Positions 9,474-20,328 of a DNA stretch of 64,000 bases are shown here, in pieces. Within the stretch, counting starts at the first letter, position 1, and the number at the start of each line of letters is the position of its first letter. The notes beneath the pieces are model-generated. The model saw only the letters and a list, made by a program, of their open reading frames with translations, was not told where the DNA came from and made no database searches. Origin of the DNA: Flectonema sp. DT1601 (lineage: Eukaryota > Euglenozoa > Diplonemea > Diplonemida > Diplonemidae); the NCBI GenBank assembly GCA_964019425.1, contig OZ025815.1:989920-1053919 (forward strand), in the 5' to 3' direction. The translations under genes and the position numbers were made by a program.

Positions 9474-10624
9474 TTGACACAGGCTGCGTTAGTAATCTCT
9501 TTCTAGTGATTACTTACTGCAAGCGATTCGCTCACTACACACCACTCCCCCTTTTTTTGTGTGTGTGGTGCGATATAATAATCTAGTTAGTCTCTTTTGT
9601 GGTCAACAGAAACCATTATATACGACTACTGTCACGGTGACATATGTTCACGTGACTCCCAGGGGTATTTTATTTATTTACCCTCTTCTCTGGCCTCTTG
9701 TTTTTGCCTTTTTTTTTTTTTTTTGCTGTTTTGCGCACGAAACCGGTAACCGACTGTAACTGATAAGGCTATAGGAGGTTTACGTGTGCTGCCAACATTA
9801 TTTTTTGTTTTGTTGTTTTGCGAGATACGATTTCGAATTGCGAATTTCTTTATTGTATTTTATAATAATAATAATAATTAGGGTCTTCACAGTTGGATGG
9901 TAGCCTATGGTGGCCTATCTAACTGTTACCCTTGTCGAGCTTTTCCTGATTTCTTTGGCTTCCCAGGCTTCGTAAATAATTAGGTTGGGGATGTCTTTTC
10001 CTTAAGTGAGTGACTTAGTGCAGCCAGCACACTTAGTGCTAATAGCAATCGCCACTTGGTTTTGGTTTTGGAAGCTCTATATTGTGTAGTTTCGTGTTTT
10101 CGTTAGGATGAGAGGGATCCATCGTTTTTTTTTTTTTTTTTTTGATTTTTTTTATTTATTAAAATCATAATAAAGAAGCTTTGATGATATTTATCGATAC
10201 AAAAGCAGCATTTACCGCGGAGAGCAATTCCTTCTATTTACACAATCACTTTGTGCTTGTTTTTTTTTGTTCTCTCTCCTTTTTTTTCCCCCCTTCCTTT
10301 TTCCTGACACCACCCAGCATCTTTATTTGTTTTTTTACACTGTTTTCTTTTCATTCTTTTTTTTTGAAAATAAAGGCAAGTAAGACATTTCTTTACAGTT
10401 TGTACTCTTTATCAAAAAATAGAACGGTGACTAAAATAGCCATAAACGTTTTGTGTTCTTATTGTGATCTTAATCAAGTTAGTTCTCGATCATTAAATAC
10501 ACAGGTGAATGAAATGCACGATTCCCTTATTGATATCAAACGTCCCTCACGGGAATTACTGAACAAGATCAAAGGCTAAATGTGTAATTGAGTTTAATTA
10601 TAATTATTTAATTACATTCAGATA
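9474..10624. other. intergenic region between the two stalk-protein paralogues
   Basis: The region is T-rich with poly-T runs (about 9710-9723, 10126-10143) and contains a strong imperfect hairpin at 9890-9925. A 132-codon open frame at 10181-10579 is dominated by Phe and Ser from T-rich DNA and is not convincing. A CAG at 10619-10621, 3 nt before the next ATG, is a candidate splice acceptor. Confidence 0.55.
9890..9925 (+). other. strong hairpin downstream of the stalk-protein gene
   Basis: CAGTTGGATGG pairs with CTATCTAACTG, with two G-U pairs. After a two-base bulge, GCC pairs with GGC around a 6-nt loop. It lies about 415 bp past the stop. It could be a 3' UTR structure or the remains of a small element. 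Confidence 0.4.
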
Positions 10625-13561
10625 ATGAAATGCACGGTTCTCGTGATGATATTAGTTGTGATGTTGGCTGGTGAAGTTGGAGGATGGAAAAGTCACGTCT
10701 CCGACACAAAGACCGTGTCCTTTAGTGATACCACGATGACTTTATTTGATAATTTCGTCTTTATATTCGAATGGAATGGTAGTGAAAATATAATTTCAAT
10801 TTATGATCAATTAAGTGGAATACTGACATTGAAGAAAAAGGAAACCTTTGTCGGTGGGAACATAGACATCGCTCGGGTGCAAAGTATTGGAGGTGATCCT
10901 TACTTGTTCGTAGCAGGAGGTAATATGGTATCGATTCATGCTTTTAAGTTATCGAACGGAATTCCTGACATTGCTAATTCGAGAACGGTCACCGCTACGG
11001 CAGGTCCTTGCTCTGATATATCTGGTTATGGAAGTGAGATCTACTTAACGTGTGGAAATACTGGTCTGATTGCTTATGAGTTTGATGGAAATGCTTTCAT
11101 CTCTATTTTTCCTCCAACATTTAATGTCGCATCAGCCGTTATCGTTGATGGAAATATAATGTACGTGTCGAGTACTTCTGCTTCTGGCAGTCATGTTGTG
11201 GAATCGTTTTCCGTACCGGGGTTTGGATATAAAAAAAAGGTAACATTTACTCAAGCTGTTGAACACCTTGCACTCTGTGCAGGTTATATTCACATGAGCA
11301 CATCATCAGAAGTAGGGATTACTCTTACGTCAAATCTAGTTGTTATCTTGTATAGATTCTCATTGGCATCTCCTGTTTCTCATGACATCGCTTGTGATGA
11401 TTCCTTGCCGGCAGTCACTTACGTAGGTAATCCCTCGTATGAAATATATGATGTTGACAAAAATAAGTTTACTGCAGCTGGTGGTCACACCATTAAAGCA
11501 CAGGGAGCTTATGTTTACGTTCTGAGTGCTACTGAGATTACGGTCTACAGTGGGGATCCAACAGCTGTGCCAACTGCGATACCGACGGCAGTTCCCACAG
11601 CAGTTCCAACCGCCGTTCCCACGGCGGTGCCCACAGCGGTTCCTACTGCCGTTCCAACTATTGTGCCTACAACTGCTGTGCCAACTGACATTCCTACAGC
11701 TGTGCCAACTGCTATTCCTACAACTGCCATTCCAACAGCTGTGCCGACTGCCATTCCTACAGCCGTTCCGACGGCGGTGCCGACAGCAGTTCCAACTGCC
11801 ATTCCTACGGCCGTTCCGACGGCGGTGCCGACAGCAGTTCCAACTGCCATTCCTACAGCCGTTCCAACGGCGGTGCCGACAGCAGTTCCAACTGCCATTC
11901 CTACAGCCGTTCCAACTGCTATACCAACTGCGATTCCTACAGCCGTGCCGAATGCAGCACCCACAGCTGTGCCTACTACTAATAGTCCTGCTTCGATCCC
12001 TACAGCAATTCCTACATCCGTGCCGACTACGAAACCGATAGCGCAGACTGCACTCCCTGCGGCTATTTCCATTCAGCCAACTGAGGTTCCAACAAACTCG
12101 CCAACAGATGTACCAACGAGCGTCCCGACTTCGATTGTAAACTCAACAACACAACCGATAGATGCCCTCCTGACAGAAATCCCGACAGATGTTCCAAAAA
12201 CAAAATCTCCGACTACAGAAGTTCCTCAAGCGTTAGATGAGGAAGTAGTGAAGAATGTGGCTGATATTGGATCAGCTGCAGCTGTCGCCTCTGTTTTGGG
12301 TGCTGGTGGAGGTGCCGCATCGGCTACTCGTTTGATAGCTGTCACGCAGAACTGTAAAGTTGGATCCGAAACAGTTTCTGGTCGTCGATATCCCCGCCCT
12401 CTGCACCCAACTCAGTGGGTGATTAATGAAAGTGAGGCTCTTGGTATGGTTACTGGTAATCTGGTTATTTCTTTTGGATTTTCATTGCTATGTCTTTGTA
12501 TACTAAAAGTCGCACTCGTAAGCGGTCGAAAAACTCTTCCGAAACTATTCAGAGAACTTGATACTCAAGGGTTTCTAAGATTCCCTTCAGCTCCTTTGTT
12601 TGTGTTTCAATTTCTATATCAAGGAACTGCTATGGGTGGGACGTTCTTGATTAGTCATCCTGATAATGTGCCTCAGTTTATTGTTGGATTCTTAACATGT
12701 TTGGGATGTATTGTTGTTCCTATTTTAGTATTCAGGGAATGTACAATTGGAGTTCCACAGTACGCTATTTATAAAAGTGATCCAGAGAGAATTGGATTTC
12801 TTAAAATTTTAATATTAGGACCAGGTGAATGGATTAGTCGAAAACGAGAAGTCCATTGGGTAAACAGATACCGAACAGCTGTAAGAAGTTATCGACAATC
12901 ACTCGCATGGTACGGAGTTGTTGAATTCTCTTCTATGTTTGCTCTGGCTGCAATAAATTCACTTGACGTCAGTGGATACATTGCATGTGGACATGTGAAA
13001 TTGTTTTCTGCTTTTGTATTTTTTACCTTAATGATCCTTGAGGCTATCGTATGGCCCCATTGCAGGTTTCGTGATAGTTCAGTTGATTTTATCATTCTCG
13101 GGTTGCAGGGTTCTTCACTTCTCCTGATGGCTGTTGGATTCTACAACAAATCAATGAAATATTCAACATTTGAAATATCATCTCAACTTCTATTCGCAAC
13201 AGTTATTATCCTTATGGTAAAGACTGTGGTGGATGTACTTGCGGAGGTGTACATCTTCTTCAGTCGAACTCGCACTCGATTACAACAATCACATTGGGAA
13301 AAGAATGACAACCCAGGTGACTACAGCATCACCGCCAGTATATTAAACGAATCCGCGTGTGAGTTACGGATTCCTGAAGTCACGCCTTCTACAAGAACAA
13401 CATTCACGATGCCTGCTACGATAACTACTTTCGACTCTAAAGAAGCTGACGATGTATTTCCTCGTGATAGAAATCTTGCAGATGCGCAACTTGAATTGAA
13501 TCTCTCGAAGAGAGCATTTCAAATGTCTTCTTCTGACATGTCGAAGAGTGTTAGAATCTAG
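10625..13561 (+). CDS. large surface protein, paralogue of the upstream gene
   Basis: The 978-residue protein has the same layout as the one at 5655: signal peptide (residues 1-20), a head of about 290 residues, a Pro-Thr stalk (about 310-525), a Gly/Ala segment (GAGGGAASATR), a conserved LHPTQWVI patch and about seven membrane helices. Patches such as DTQGFLRFPSAPLF, HWVNRYRTAVRSYRQ and VWPHCRFRDSSVDF are shared almost residue for residue with the paralogue, while the heads are far more diverged. The stalk is less than half as long and more irregular. The cytoplasmic tail differs. The ATG is 3 nt after a CAG. The tandem arrangement indicates local gene duplication followed by change in the exposed part. 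Confidence 0.9.
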   Translation: MKCTVLVMILVVMLAGEVGGWKSHVSDTKTVSFSDTTMTLFDNFVFIFEWNGSENIISIYDQLSGILTLKKKETFVGGNIDIARVQSIGGDPYLFVAGGNMVSIHAFKLSNGIPDIANSRTVTATAGPCSDISGYGSEIYLTCGNTGLIAYEFDGNAFISIFPPTFNVASAVIVDGNIMYVSSTSASGSHVVESFSVPGFGYKKKVTFTQAVEHLALCAGYIHMSTSSEVGITLTSNLVVILYRFSLASPVSHDIACDDSLPAVTYVGNPSYEIYDVDKNKFTAAGGHTIKAQGAYVYVLSATEITVYSGDPTAVPTAIPTAVPTAVPTAVPTAVPTAVPTAVPTIVPTTAVPTDIPTAVPTAIPTTAIPTAVPTAIPTAVPTAVPTAVPTAIPTAVPTAVPTAVPTAIPTAVPTAVPTAVPTAIPTAVPTAIPTAIPTAVPNAAPTAVPTTNSPASIPTAIPTSVPTTKPIAQTALPAAISIQPTEVPTNSPTDVPTSVPTSIVNSTTQPIDALLTEIPTDVPKTKSPTTEVPQALDEEVVKNVADIGSAAAVASVLGAGGGAASATRLIAVTQNCKVGSETVSGRRYPRPLHPTQWVINESEALGMVTGNLVISFGFSLLCLCILKVALVSGRKTLPKLFRELDTQGFLRFPSAPLFVFQFLYQGTAMGGTFLISHPDNVPQFIVGFLTCLGCIVVPILVFRECTIGVPQYAIYKSDPERIGFLKILILGPGEWISRKREVHWVNRYRTAVRSYRQSLAWYGVVEFSSMFALAAINSLDVSGYIACGHVKLFSAFVFFTLMILEAIVWPHCRFRDSSVDFIILGLQGSSLLLMAVGFYNKSMKYSTFEISSQLLFATVIILMVKTVVDVLAEVYIFFSRTRTRLQQSHWEKNDNPGDYSITASILNESACELRIPEVTPSTRTTFTMPATITTFDSKEADDVFPRDRNLADAQLELNLSKRAFQMSSSDMSKSVRI
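11554..12200 (+). repeat. Pro-Thr coding repeat of the second stalk protein
   Basis: Imperfect 12/24-bp units encode VPTAIPTA-type motifs, including a 60-bp higher-order repeat visible between about 11755 and 11900. It then decays into scattered PT motifs. This array is shorter and more diverged than that of the upstream paralogue. Confidence 0.85.
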
Positions 13562-13720
13562 TGATGGGATGAGTTAAAAGAGTGTGACTGCCTGTATTGG
13601 TATTCAAAACCTTCTTTCTCTCTTTCTTTTTTCAGTAATAGTTTGCTGTGAAATTCTTTTCGTTTATTATCATCAGCAAGCTTGATTGCTTTTTTTTTTT
13701 CTTCCTCTTTCTTTTTCTTC

Positions 13721-13832
13721 ACCGGGAAGAAACTACTCAGATTTAGATCCTTTATTCATGATGTCAAAGTGCGTTCGGTATTACTGTCTGCTATCAAAAA
13801 GAAATATGTGACTTTCGTCTGAGTAGTTTTTC
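13721..13832 (+). repeat. hairpin family H1, copy 1
   Basis: AAACTACTCAGA (13730-13741) is a perfect inverted repeat of TCTGAGTAGTTT (13818-13829). The spacer of about 76 nt contains ATTACTGTCTGC, also found in copy 2. The element follows a pyrimidine-rich tract and precedes another T tract, as the other copies do. Confidence 0.7.
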
Positions 13833-14068
13833 TTTCTTTTTTTTGTTTATCGATTTTTGTTTATTTCACATAAAAGTCTGTCTGTTTTTTTTTCTTTCTT
13901 TTTTCTTTTTTTTTTTTGAAAAACGTATTGCCGCTAAAGGCACACATCATCTCTCTTGTTAACTTGACCCGTTGGTTTAGGGTAAACAAGAAACCTGGTT
14001 TTTGAATCTTTTTCTGAGCTTAAAAAAAAAAAATCCAACAGCATAGAGCACTTCCTCCTTCCCAAGTG

Positions 14069-14258
14069 CTTTCGAATACTTCCTTTTTACTGGTTTTTTA
14101 AAAAAGAAAATATACTATTATTAACAAGGAACTCTAAGCCAAGAGAACTCCACACAAAATACTTCCCGTAGTACTTTCGAATGCTTCCTTTTTACTGGTT
14201 TTTTAAAAAGAAAATATACTATTATTAACAAGGAACTCTAAGCCAAGAGAACTCCACA
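14069..14258 (+). repeat. two-copy tandem duplication, period 105 bp
   Basis: The segment 14069-14154 is repeated at 14174-14258 with one substitution and a one-base change in an A run. It starts CTTTCGAAT.CTTCC and ends GAGAACTCCACA. It is noncoding and looks recent. Confidence 0.9.
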
Positions 14259-14703
14259 ATCTGCTGCTACTCAGAGTTCATCGAGAAAAAAAATAAGAAT
14301 TCAACTCTGGTGATTAGGGTGTGATGTTGTGGACAAAATATAAAACAAAAAAAGGGAACGTTTTTTTTTTAAATTTTATTTTTTTAAAGTTTTGCTTTCG
14401 TTTCTTTTTAAAGGTAGAAGCCCAAACGCAATTCATCCAACAAAACTTTACTATTTATTAATACACAACAGTGATATTAGCAAGCTGTACTTGCTATCTC
14501 AGTTTTAACTACCGGGATGCTCTCCCAATGAAATCCCTGACGAGAGGGACGAGTATAAGATAAAAGCTACTGAATGTTGATATCTTCTGAATATCTCCCT
14601 CCACTTAAGCTTAGGGTCCTCGGACCTTTAAGCGACCAAACGCGTGGTCGGTCTTGTGGGACTTGTCTTACGGCAGGCCAATGTGATTGCGATTTACTTC
14701 TTA

Positions 14704-14835
14704 CCGACCTCGGCAGTTGAAGATCTACGTGCTGAACTTAAGCATATCACTCAGCACAGGAAAAGAAAGCAACAGCGATTCTCCCAGTAACGGCGAGTGA
14801 ACAGGGAACAGCCCAAGATTGAATCCACTAAATCT
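14704..14835 (+). pseudogene. fragment of the 5' end of large-subunit rRNA
   Basis: The segment matches the universally conserved start of eukaryotic 25S/28S rRNA. GCTGAACTTAAGCATATC is followed by AGGAAAAGAAA, CCCAGTAACGGCGAGTGA and ACAGGGAACAGCCCA. Upstream (about 14500-14700) are GC-rich hairpins such as CGACCA/TGGTCG that could be ITS2-like, but no 5.8S sequence is visible. Nothing downstream resembles further LSU, so this is a dispersed rDNA fragment and not a full unit. A split-rRNA gene piece is the less likely alternative. Confidence 0.75.
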
Positions 14836-16543
14836 GGGGGCTCCTTAACCGTGATGGGGATAACACCAGCAATGACTCTTTTCTTTGTTATATCTTTGGA
14901 TATAAAGATTTATTATTATAACAAACTCATATTCTAGCTTTCTAAAAAGATTTATTCTTTGTTCCTATTCAACGTTTTCTGCTGTGGTTTCGGCAAGTCA
15001 GGATAAGTCTGTATTTTCTGTTTTTTTTTCCTTCAGTTTTTCAGATAATTCTCCGACTGCGCGATGAGCAGCTAAAACAGACGGAGTCAGATCCCTCTGT
15101 CGACTTTTTTTTCTCTCTTTTTTTTTTCTTTGATAACGTCTTATTAAATAAAAAATCTCCACATTGCTAATTCTTAAAAGTAAAGAAAAAAAAAAAAAAA
15201 ACGAAAAAGTAGCGTAGCAAATCATCCTAGCCACGTTACTCGATTATTAGTCTTTTTTTTGGTTAATAGAAATTATGAATAAATTACTACTTACTAGGCT
15301 ACCCCATCCTTAACACTTGCTCTCAAGTGGGTCTTAACACGAAAACAGATGGTCACAACGTCCTTTCACACCTGAGGGAGTCTTTACGGTTGTGTGGTAA
15401 TCGAATAACTAATACCCCGTAAGCTTACCATGAAGTACAAGTGTTAGGATTTCTAAAATAAATAAATAAGTCGGTTGTTGGCTTTATTATATTCACACGA
15501 ATGAATTATTTCTGTTCTTTCCTTTCTTTCTTGTTTTCTTGCTACAACGTTCTAATTCTTGAAAATGGCAAAAAATAATAATAATAATAAAATGAATACC
15601 CACATACAATAACTACCCAACTGGTGGTCCTTACCAGGTGGTTAATTAACTTCACACATGAATATTATTGTAACTAATTATAGCCCCGAAAACTAAGCGA
15701 TCGTTTGTTTGTTGTCCTTATGATTTTTTTTTGAATAGTTTTTTTTTTTAATTTTATAAAAAAAAGTGCCAAATTGCTTTTCTCAAGCTGGGGGACTTTG
15801 TGGTGGTCTCTCTTTTCTCGAGTGTCTGGGGACCGTTTTTTTTTTTTTTTTTTTAAAAATAGTTTTCACTAATCAAATGAACGTAGTTAGTCGAGTGTCT
15901 TCAATTGTTATAAATAACTTTCAGGGAGGAAATATTCAGCTGAGATTTGATTCTCGTTTTTCTCTTTTCCCCCTTTGATAAGAAGTATGGCCGTTATGAC
16001 AGACATCATTATTATTGTTTATTATTATTATTATTAAGCAGACCTGTTACGAACACTCGAGGCGCGGCTGATAGTCAGCAATTATCCTTGAAAAGAACAT
16101 TTTGTGTTCGTACTTTTTACAGAATTTAAATAGTACTTGTAATGGAATGCTCTCTCTTTGTGTTTCTAATTAATAATTCCGTTGGACTTGAAATTGGAGA
16201 AAAAGAGACTTTTCTATTCTTAGTAAAGTCTGAATTGAATCACTCAGCAATTCAGTGTTTTTTTGTTTTGTTTAGTTTGGCATAGTAACTGCTATTTCGA
16301 AATGCTGTTCTATTTTGTAGAGAGAAAGAAAAAAAAAAAAAAAGAAAAAAATAACTTTTCTTGCGGTTTATTTTTAACAATCGTTGCTCCTTTGCAGCAA
16401 TCCTCATCTTTGAAAGCGATACAAAGGTTTTGTTAAAAAAATCTTTCTTCGCAACCACAAATAAAGTGGTCACTTGTAGTATTCACACTTTTTAAGTAGT
16501 ATTTTTGTACCAGTCCTGCTGGGCAGAATAAACGTAAAATAAA

Positions 16544-16790
16544 CGACAAAGGCCGCCTTCCCTCTGGTGTTCGTTGGCTGGTTAAGTTTTCAAGACATGT
16601 TAGTTATTAATTTAATTAATCAGCTGAGTTTTAAAAAAAAAACTGTTATGGTAACATAGGCAAGTAACGCTCAACGATGTTCACGTGGCCTCCAGTGACA
16701 TTATTTATTTATTTGTTTACCGCTGACAGTCAAGATTGTCTGAGAGAGTGTTGTTCCTTTGAGCTTGATAGTACGTATCGAGTTACTCTT
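16544..16790 (+). repeat. dispersed repeat family R2, copy 2
   Basis: The copy opens with GACAAAGGCCGCCTTCC and TGGTGTTCGTTGGCT, passes through GTAACATAGGCAAGT and GTGGCCTCCAG, and ends with AAGATTGTCTGAGAGA and TTGTTCCTTTGAGCT. The same order of blocks recurs at 29591-29799. No coding potential is visible. It may be a nonautonomous element or a structured RNA. Confidence 0.75.
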
Positions 16791-17508
16791 GTGGATAATG
16801 TGTGTTGTTGTTTAAAAAAAAACGTCTTCGCTTTTTCTTTTCTTCTGATCCATTTTTCTTCTTCTTTGGTGTTAGATAAATAATAAAACTTCCTTTTTCT
16901 TCGACGATGTTGTTAAAATATTGTGAGAGATCACAATCTGGTAGTGGGTTGTTATTTTCTCTTTTTTTTGGTACAACGTTCATTGTGTTCAATTTAGTAA
17001 CTGAGTTCTTTTTTGTGCGAAGATTCTCTTCTGAGCTTCCTTCAGGGATTTGAGTGCTGTCACTAAACAGGTGTCAGCAATATTAGTTACTTTTAGAGAG
17101 TCTGATCTCAACGTTTGGGATTGTGACTCGACTGTTCTTTTCTTTCTGTTTATCTTTTTTAAATACCCTTCCTTTCCTTTTTTTTTCTTTATAGCGCTAT
17201 TATTTCTGAAGGTAGCGCAGTCTTCTAGAGAAGATTATGGCGCCTTTTGTATCTGTGCGTAGGTGAGAACAGGATTTAATTTTTGTCGTTGTTTTTCATT
17301 TATGTCACGTGATTTTCCATCTTTTATCAAATTATCATACTTTTTTTTTTTTTTTTTGTACTCTTCCGACGTATTTTTTCAGTTATTTGGTGACTAACAC
17401 TTTTTTGGTTTATTTTACCCGCTTGAGAAATTGGAGGAAAGAAATAATTCTTTTTCCTTTTTATTCCTATCTTGGTTGTTTCTCCTTTTTTTGTTGTTGT
17501 TTTTTTGC

Positions 17509-17625
17509 ACCGATGAAGTCGGTGAAAGAAACCATTCATATTAAGAGCCGATTATGTTATCGATTCTGGTGTTGTAGTATTACTGTCTGCGGCTCCACTA
17601 CATAAAGGTTTATCTGAAATGGTGT
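17509..17625 (+). repeat. hairpin family H1, copy 2
   Basis: A small stem ACCGA/TCGGT (17509-17523) follows a T tract. The long inverted repeat comes next: GAAACCATTCATATTAAGAG against GGTTTATCTGAAATGGTGTT, imperfect over about 20 bp. ATTACTGTCTGCGG lies between the arms. Confidence 0.65.
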
Positions 17626-17683
17626 TCTTTCTTTTTTGATAACATAATGATGGTGTGGGTTTTATTTCTTTTGATTTTTTTGT

Positions 17684-17813
17684 ACCGACATAGTCGGAGA
17701 AGAAACTATTGATTGAAAGCCGTTATTTCTTATAGTCATGATTTATTTTTCCCCTTGCGACAGGATTCTGTCTGCGTTCATCGAAATATATAAGGCTACT
17801 CTGAATGGTTTTT
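17684..17813 (+). repeat. hairpin family H1, copy 3
   Basis: CCGA/TCGG forms a small stem (17685-17697). The arm GAAACTATTGATTGAAAGCC is answered by AAGGCTACTCTGAATGGTTT. The internal block ATTCTGTCTGCG corresponds to that of copies 1 and 2. It lies only about 60 bp after copy 2. Confidence 0.65.
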
Positions 17814-19468
17814 CCCCCTTGCATTGCAAGTTGTTGCTTTGTAATGACTGATTAGCTAACGTTACCTTTCCCTGAATTTCTTGTTCGGTTGAAATGATAA
17901 TTTACTTCTCCATTTCATGGAATGCTGTTGTCCAGCCTTGGATCAATCGGCGACACGCTTTTCCAAATACCGATTCAGTTCAGGATTTTTTAATTTTTCA
18001 ACTTTCTAAAAATACTTTCGAAAAAAGGAAAAAGAAAAAAAAGAATAGCCACCAGTCCATTTATTACTGTAGACGGGTCGGATTCGGTGAAGCTTTTTTT
18101 TATTTTGTTTGTACATGTGCAAGTCAGCCTCTAAAAAATGATTTTCCTCTTGTCGGCTCTACTCTTCTTTATTGCAATCACGATAAAGATAAAAGAAAAT
18201 AAAAGCAGTTCAACAGAGTTATCTCATAAAGGAAAAATATTCGACTGAGGTTGGGGGGTTGTTTCATTTTTTGCAGGTACTTTTTCTTTTTTTGTTTATT
18301 TTTGCTCCTCATTTTTTTTGAGTTTTTGCATCGATCATCAGAACAGGTTATGGCGCCCCGCTTACCATTTCTGTGTTGAGTTGTAGTTAGAATAGACGGA
18401 GGTTGGCTCACAGCAACATCCATTTTCAAAAAGAATCGTATCCTTTTTTTTTATCCGTTTCTCATCCGCTCTTTTGTTGATAGCTATCTCCGCAAGGAGT
18501 ACTTTACCAGGCAGCAACATCAGTTTTCTCCTTTTTTTTTTTTTTTTTTTTTTTTTTTCAACTGTCATGCTCTGGGAAAGCTGGGGCTATAAAAACTCAA
18601 TTCTCAGTGAATTGCCTACCCAGATACCTCGTAGTTATCAGCTCTGAACTTGCAAACTATTAAATACGTATACGGCACGGAAATTGCGGAATAAAAAGTC
18701 CCCAGATTACTGAGAAGGCCGAAAAAAAAAAAAGAAAAAAAAGGGGGGGGGACAAGTAGTACAGATTATAGCCCTGAATCTGGAACAGCAATCTTATTTC
18801 CTTCAGTTCATTTTTCCCCTTTACAATAAACTCATTTTCTGACTACTTAATTAAGATTAAGAATAACATATTTTATAGATGAACTCTTCTTAATGGACCC
18901 ATTGTGAACCTTTGCTTCATTAAGTGTGTTTCTTTGTTTCAACTACTAACTAATTGGACAGTCAATCTGCTTTATTGCCTTGCGAGCTTGCCGATACATT
19001 CGGAGCTGGTGATTAAAGTGAAAACTAGTTCCTTACTTCATGTGTTGGCGGGTAGTTGTATTCCCACGATTCTTTTTGATTTTCCTGTTGTTGTTTTTTT
19101 ATTTTTGAAACAAAAAACTATTTTTATTTTTTGTTTTGTTCCTCTTGTTTTATGTTTTTTTACTCTCCTAGTATTGGTTTTCTTTTTTTTTTTTTTTTTC
19201 TCCACTACGAGATTGTTCAGACGATAAAGAGGTTTTTAATTCCAACTCTTACCAACAGCAACAATAGTTTCAGTTGAGTGCGCAAGAAGGAATTGGCGTG
19301 AGCCTTTCTGGAGCGTGGATGAGTGCAGATCTTGGTTATAGTAGCGAATATTCAATGGAGAACATTGAAGGCCGAAGTGGAGAATGAGTTCATCTTTAAG
19401 GAGATTGACTTCCTTTTTTATTATGTTGTCTTCCAGTAGTATTTCATCACAGAAACACAATAAGAAAG

Positions 19469-20035
19469 ATGAGGATACTATGTCTAGGAGATAGTCTGAC
19501 TTCTGGATGGTACAGTCAAGGAGAAGAATTTGAACCTTACTCCAAACATGTACAAACAGCAAGGAAAGGAGACACCGTACTTCAGATGGGATACCCAGGG
19601 GCGGATGCTCCGGCCTTAAAACGAGTTTTAGAAACCTCAACAGAATACATTAGTTGTGATGTTGTAGTAGTTCTGATTGGTACGAATGACATAATAAGAC
19701 AATGTCGTAAAGGTGATGAGGAGTCTTCTGTTAGAGTGTTTTCAAATATTCATCAGCTGTACAGAATCCTACTGGATAAACATATTAAGATAATCCCAGT
19801 CACGGTTCCTCCACTTGTTGGTGAGGATCCGACTGATGGTCTCACCATCGCACGCAACTTTGTTAATTCAGCGATCAGAACTTTTGCTAAAGACCAAGAA
19901 CTTCAACTTGTTGAGTTCCACGATGCTATTCGAGAAGTTGACAGCAGCACTCACTTCGATGATGAGTGTCACATGTCACCGTTGGGATATCAACTGTTGG
20001 CAAAACTTGTTATTGAAAAGCTTTCTAAAATCTAA
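19469..20035 (+). CDS. SGNH/GDSL-type hydrolase
   Basis: The 188-residue protein has the SGNH blocks in order: LGDSLTSG near residue 6 with the nucleophile Ser, a Gly in GYPGADA (block II), GTND near residue 73 (block III) and D..H in DECHMSPLGYQ near residue 170 (block V). The family hydrolyses esters such as acyl lipids or acetylated sugars. No signal peptide is visible, so it is probably cytosolic, like isoamyl-acetate-esterase-type members of similar length. The start ATG follows an AG at 19451-19452. The substrate cannot be told from the sequence. Confidence 0.88.
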   Translation: MRILCLGDSLTSGWYSQGEEFEPYSKHVQTARKGDTVLQMGYPGADAPALKRVLETSTEYISCDVVVVLIGTNDIIRQCRKGDEESSVRVFSNIHQLYRILLDKHIKIIPVTVPPLVGEDPTDGLTIARNFVNSAIRTFAKDQELQLVEFHDAIREVDSSTHFDDECHMSPLGYQLLAKLVIEKLSKI

Positions 20036-20328
20036 TATTTCCTCACATGACACTCTCTGAAATGAGATCTTTTTCATAAGCGATGATCACGTTTTCAAAA
20101 ATATATTTAACACATCTCTCCCTCTTGAGATTCGTTTGAGTTCCGCACGTAACTTTTTTTTGTGACTTAAATGCCAAACAGTTTATCGTATCTTTTATCT
20201 TTATCAGGATTCAAGAATACGATTGTGTGGGAGTGTAATTTAAAGAGAGATTGTGTTGATAAGTCTTTTTGATATTACAAATGACTGAATGATAACAACA
20301 TCTGATATTCAACACACCAACAGGTACC

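Larger units (their letters stand above)
13562..19468. other. 5.9-kb region without a recognisable protein gene
   Basis: The stretch is T-rich and low in complexity, with no open frame resembling a protein. It holds three hairpin-family copies (13721-13832, 17509-17625, 17684-17813), a 105-bp tandem duplication (14069-14258), an LSU rRNA fragment (14704-14835), a dispersed repeat copy (16544-16790) and several homopolymer runs. The segments 15300-16100 and 18000-19400 hold nothing I can name. It could be a switch, termination or initiation region between gene clusters, but no direct sign of this is visible. Confidence 0.55.

Noticed and set aside
10181-10579. 132-codon frame upstream of the second paralogue
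   Set aside because: Phe/Ser/Leu-rich translation of a T-rich tract, without a family or plausible start context.
14460-14703. 5.8S rRNA or full ITS upstream of the LSU fragment
   Set aside because: Some GC-rich hairpins are present, but none of the conserved 5.8S sequence could be found.
19236-19640. 134-codon minus-strand frame at the SGNH hydrolase 5' end
   Set aside because: Overlaps the conserved N-terminal blocks of the + strand hydrolase and has no recognisable content of its own.
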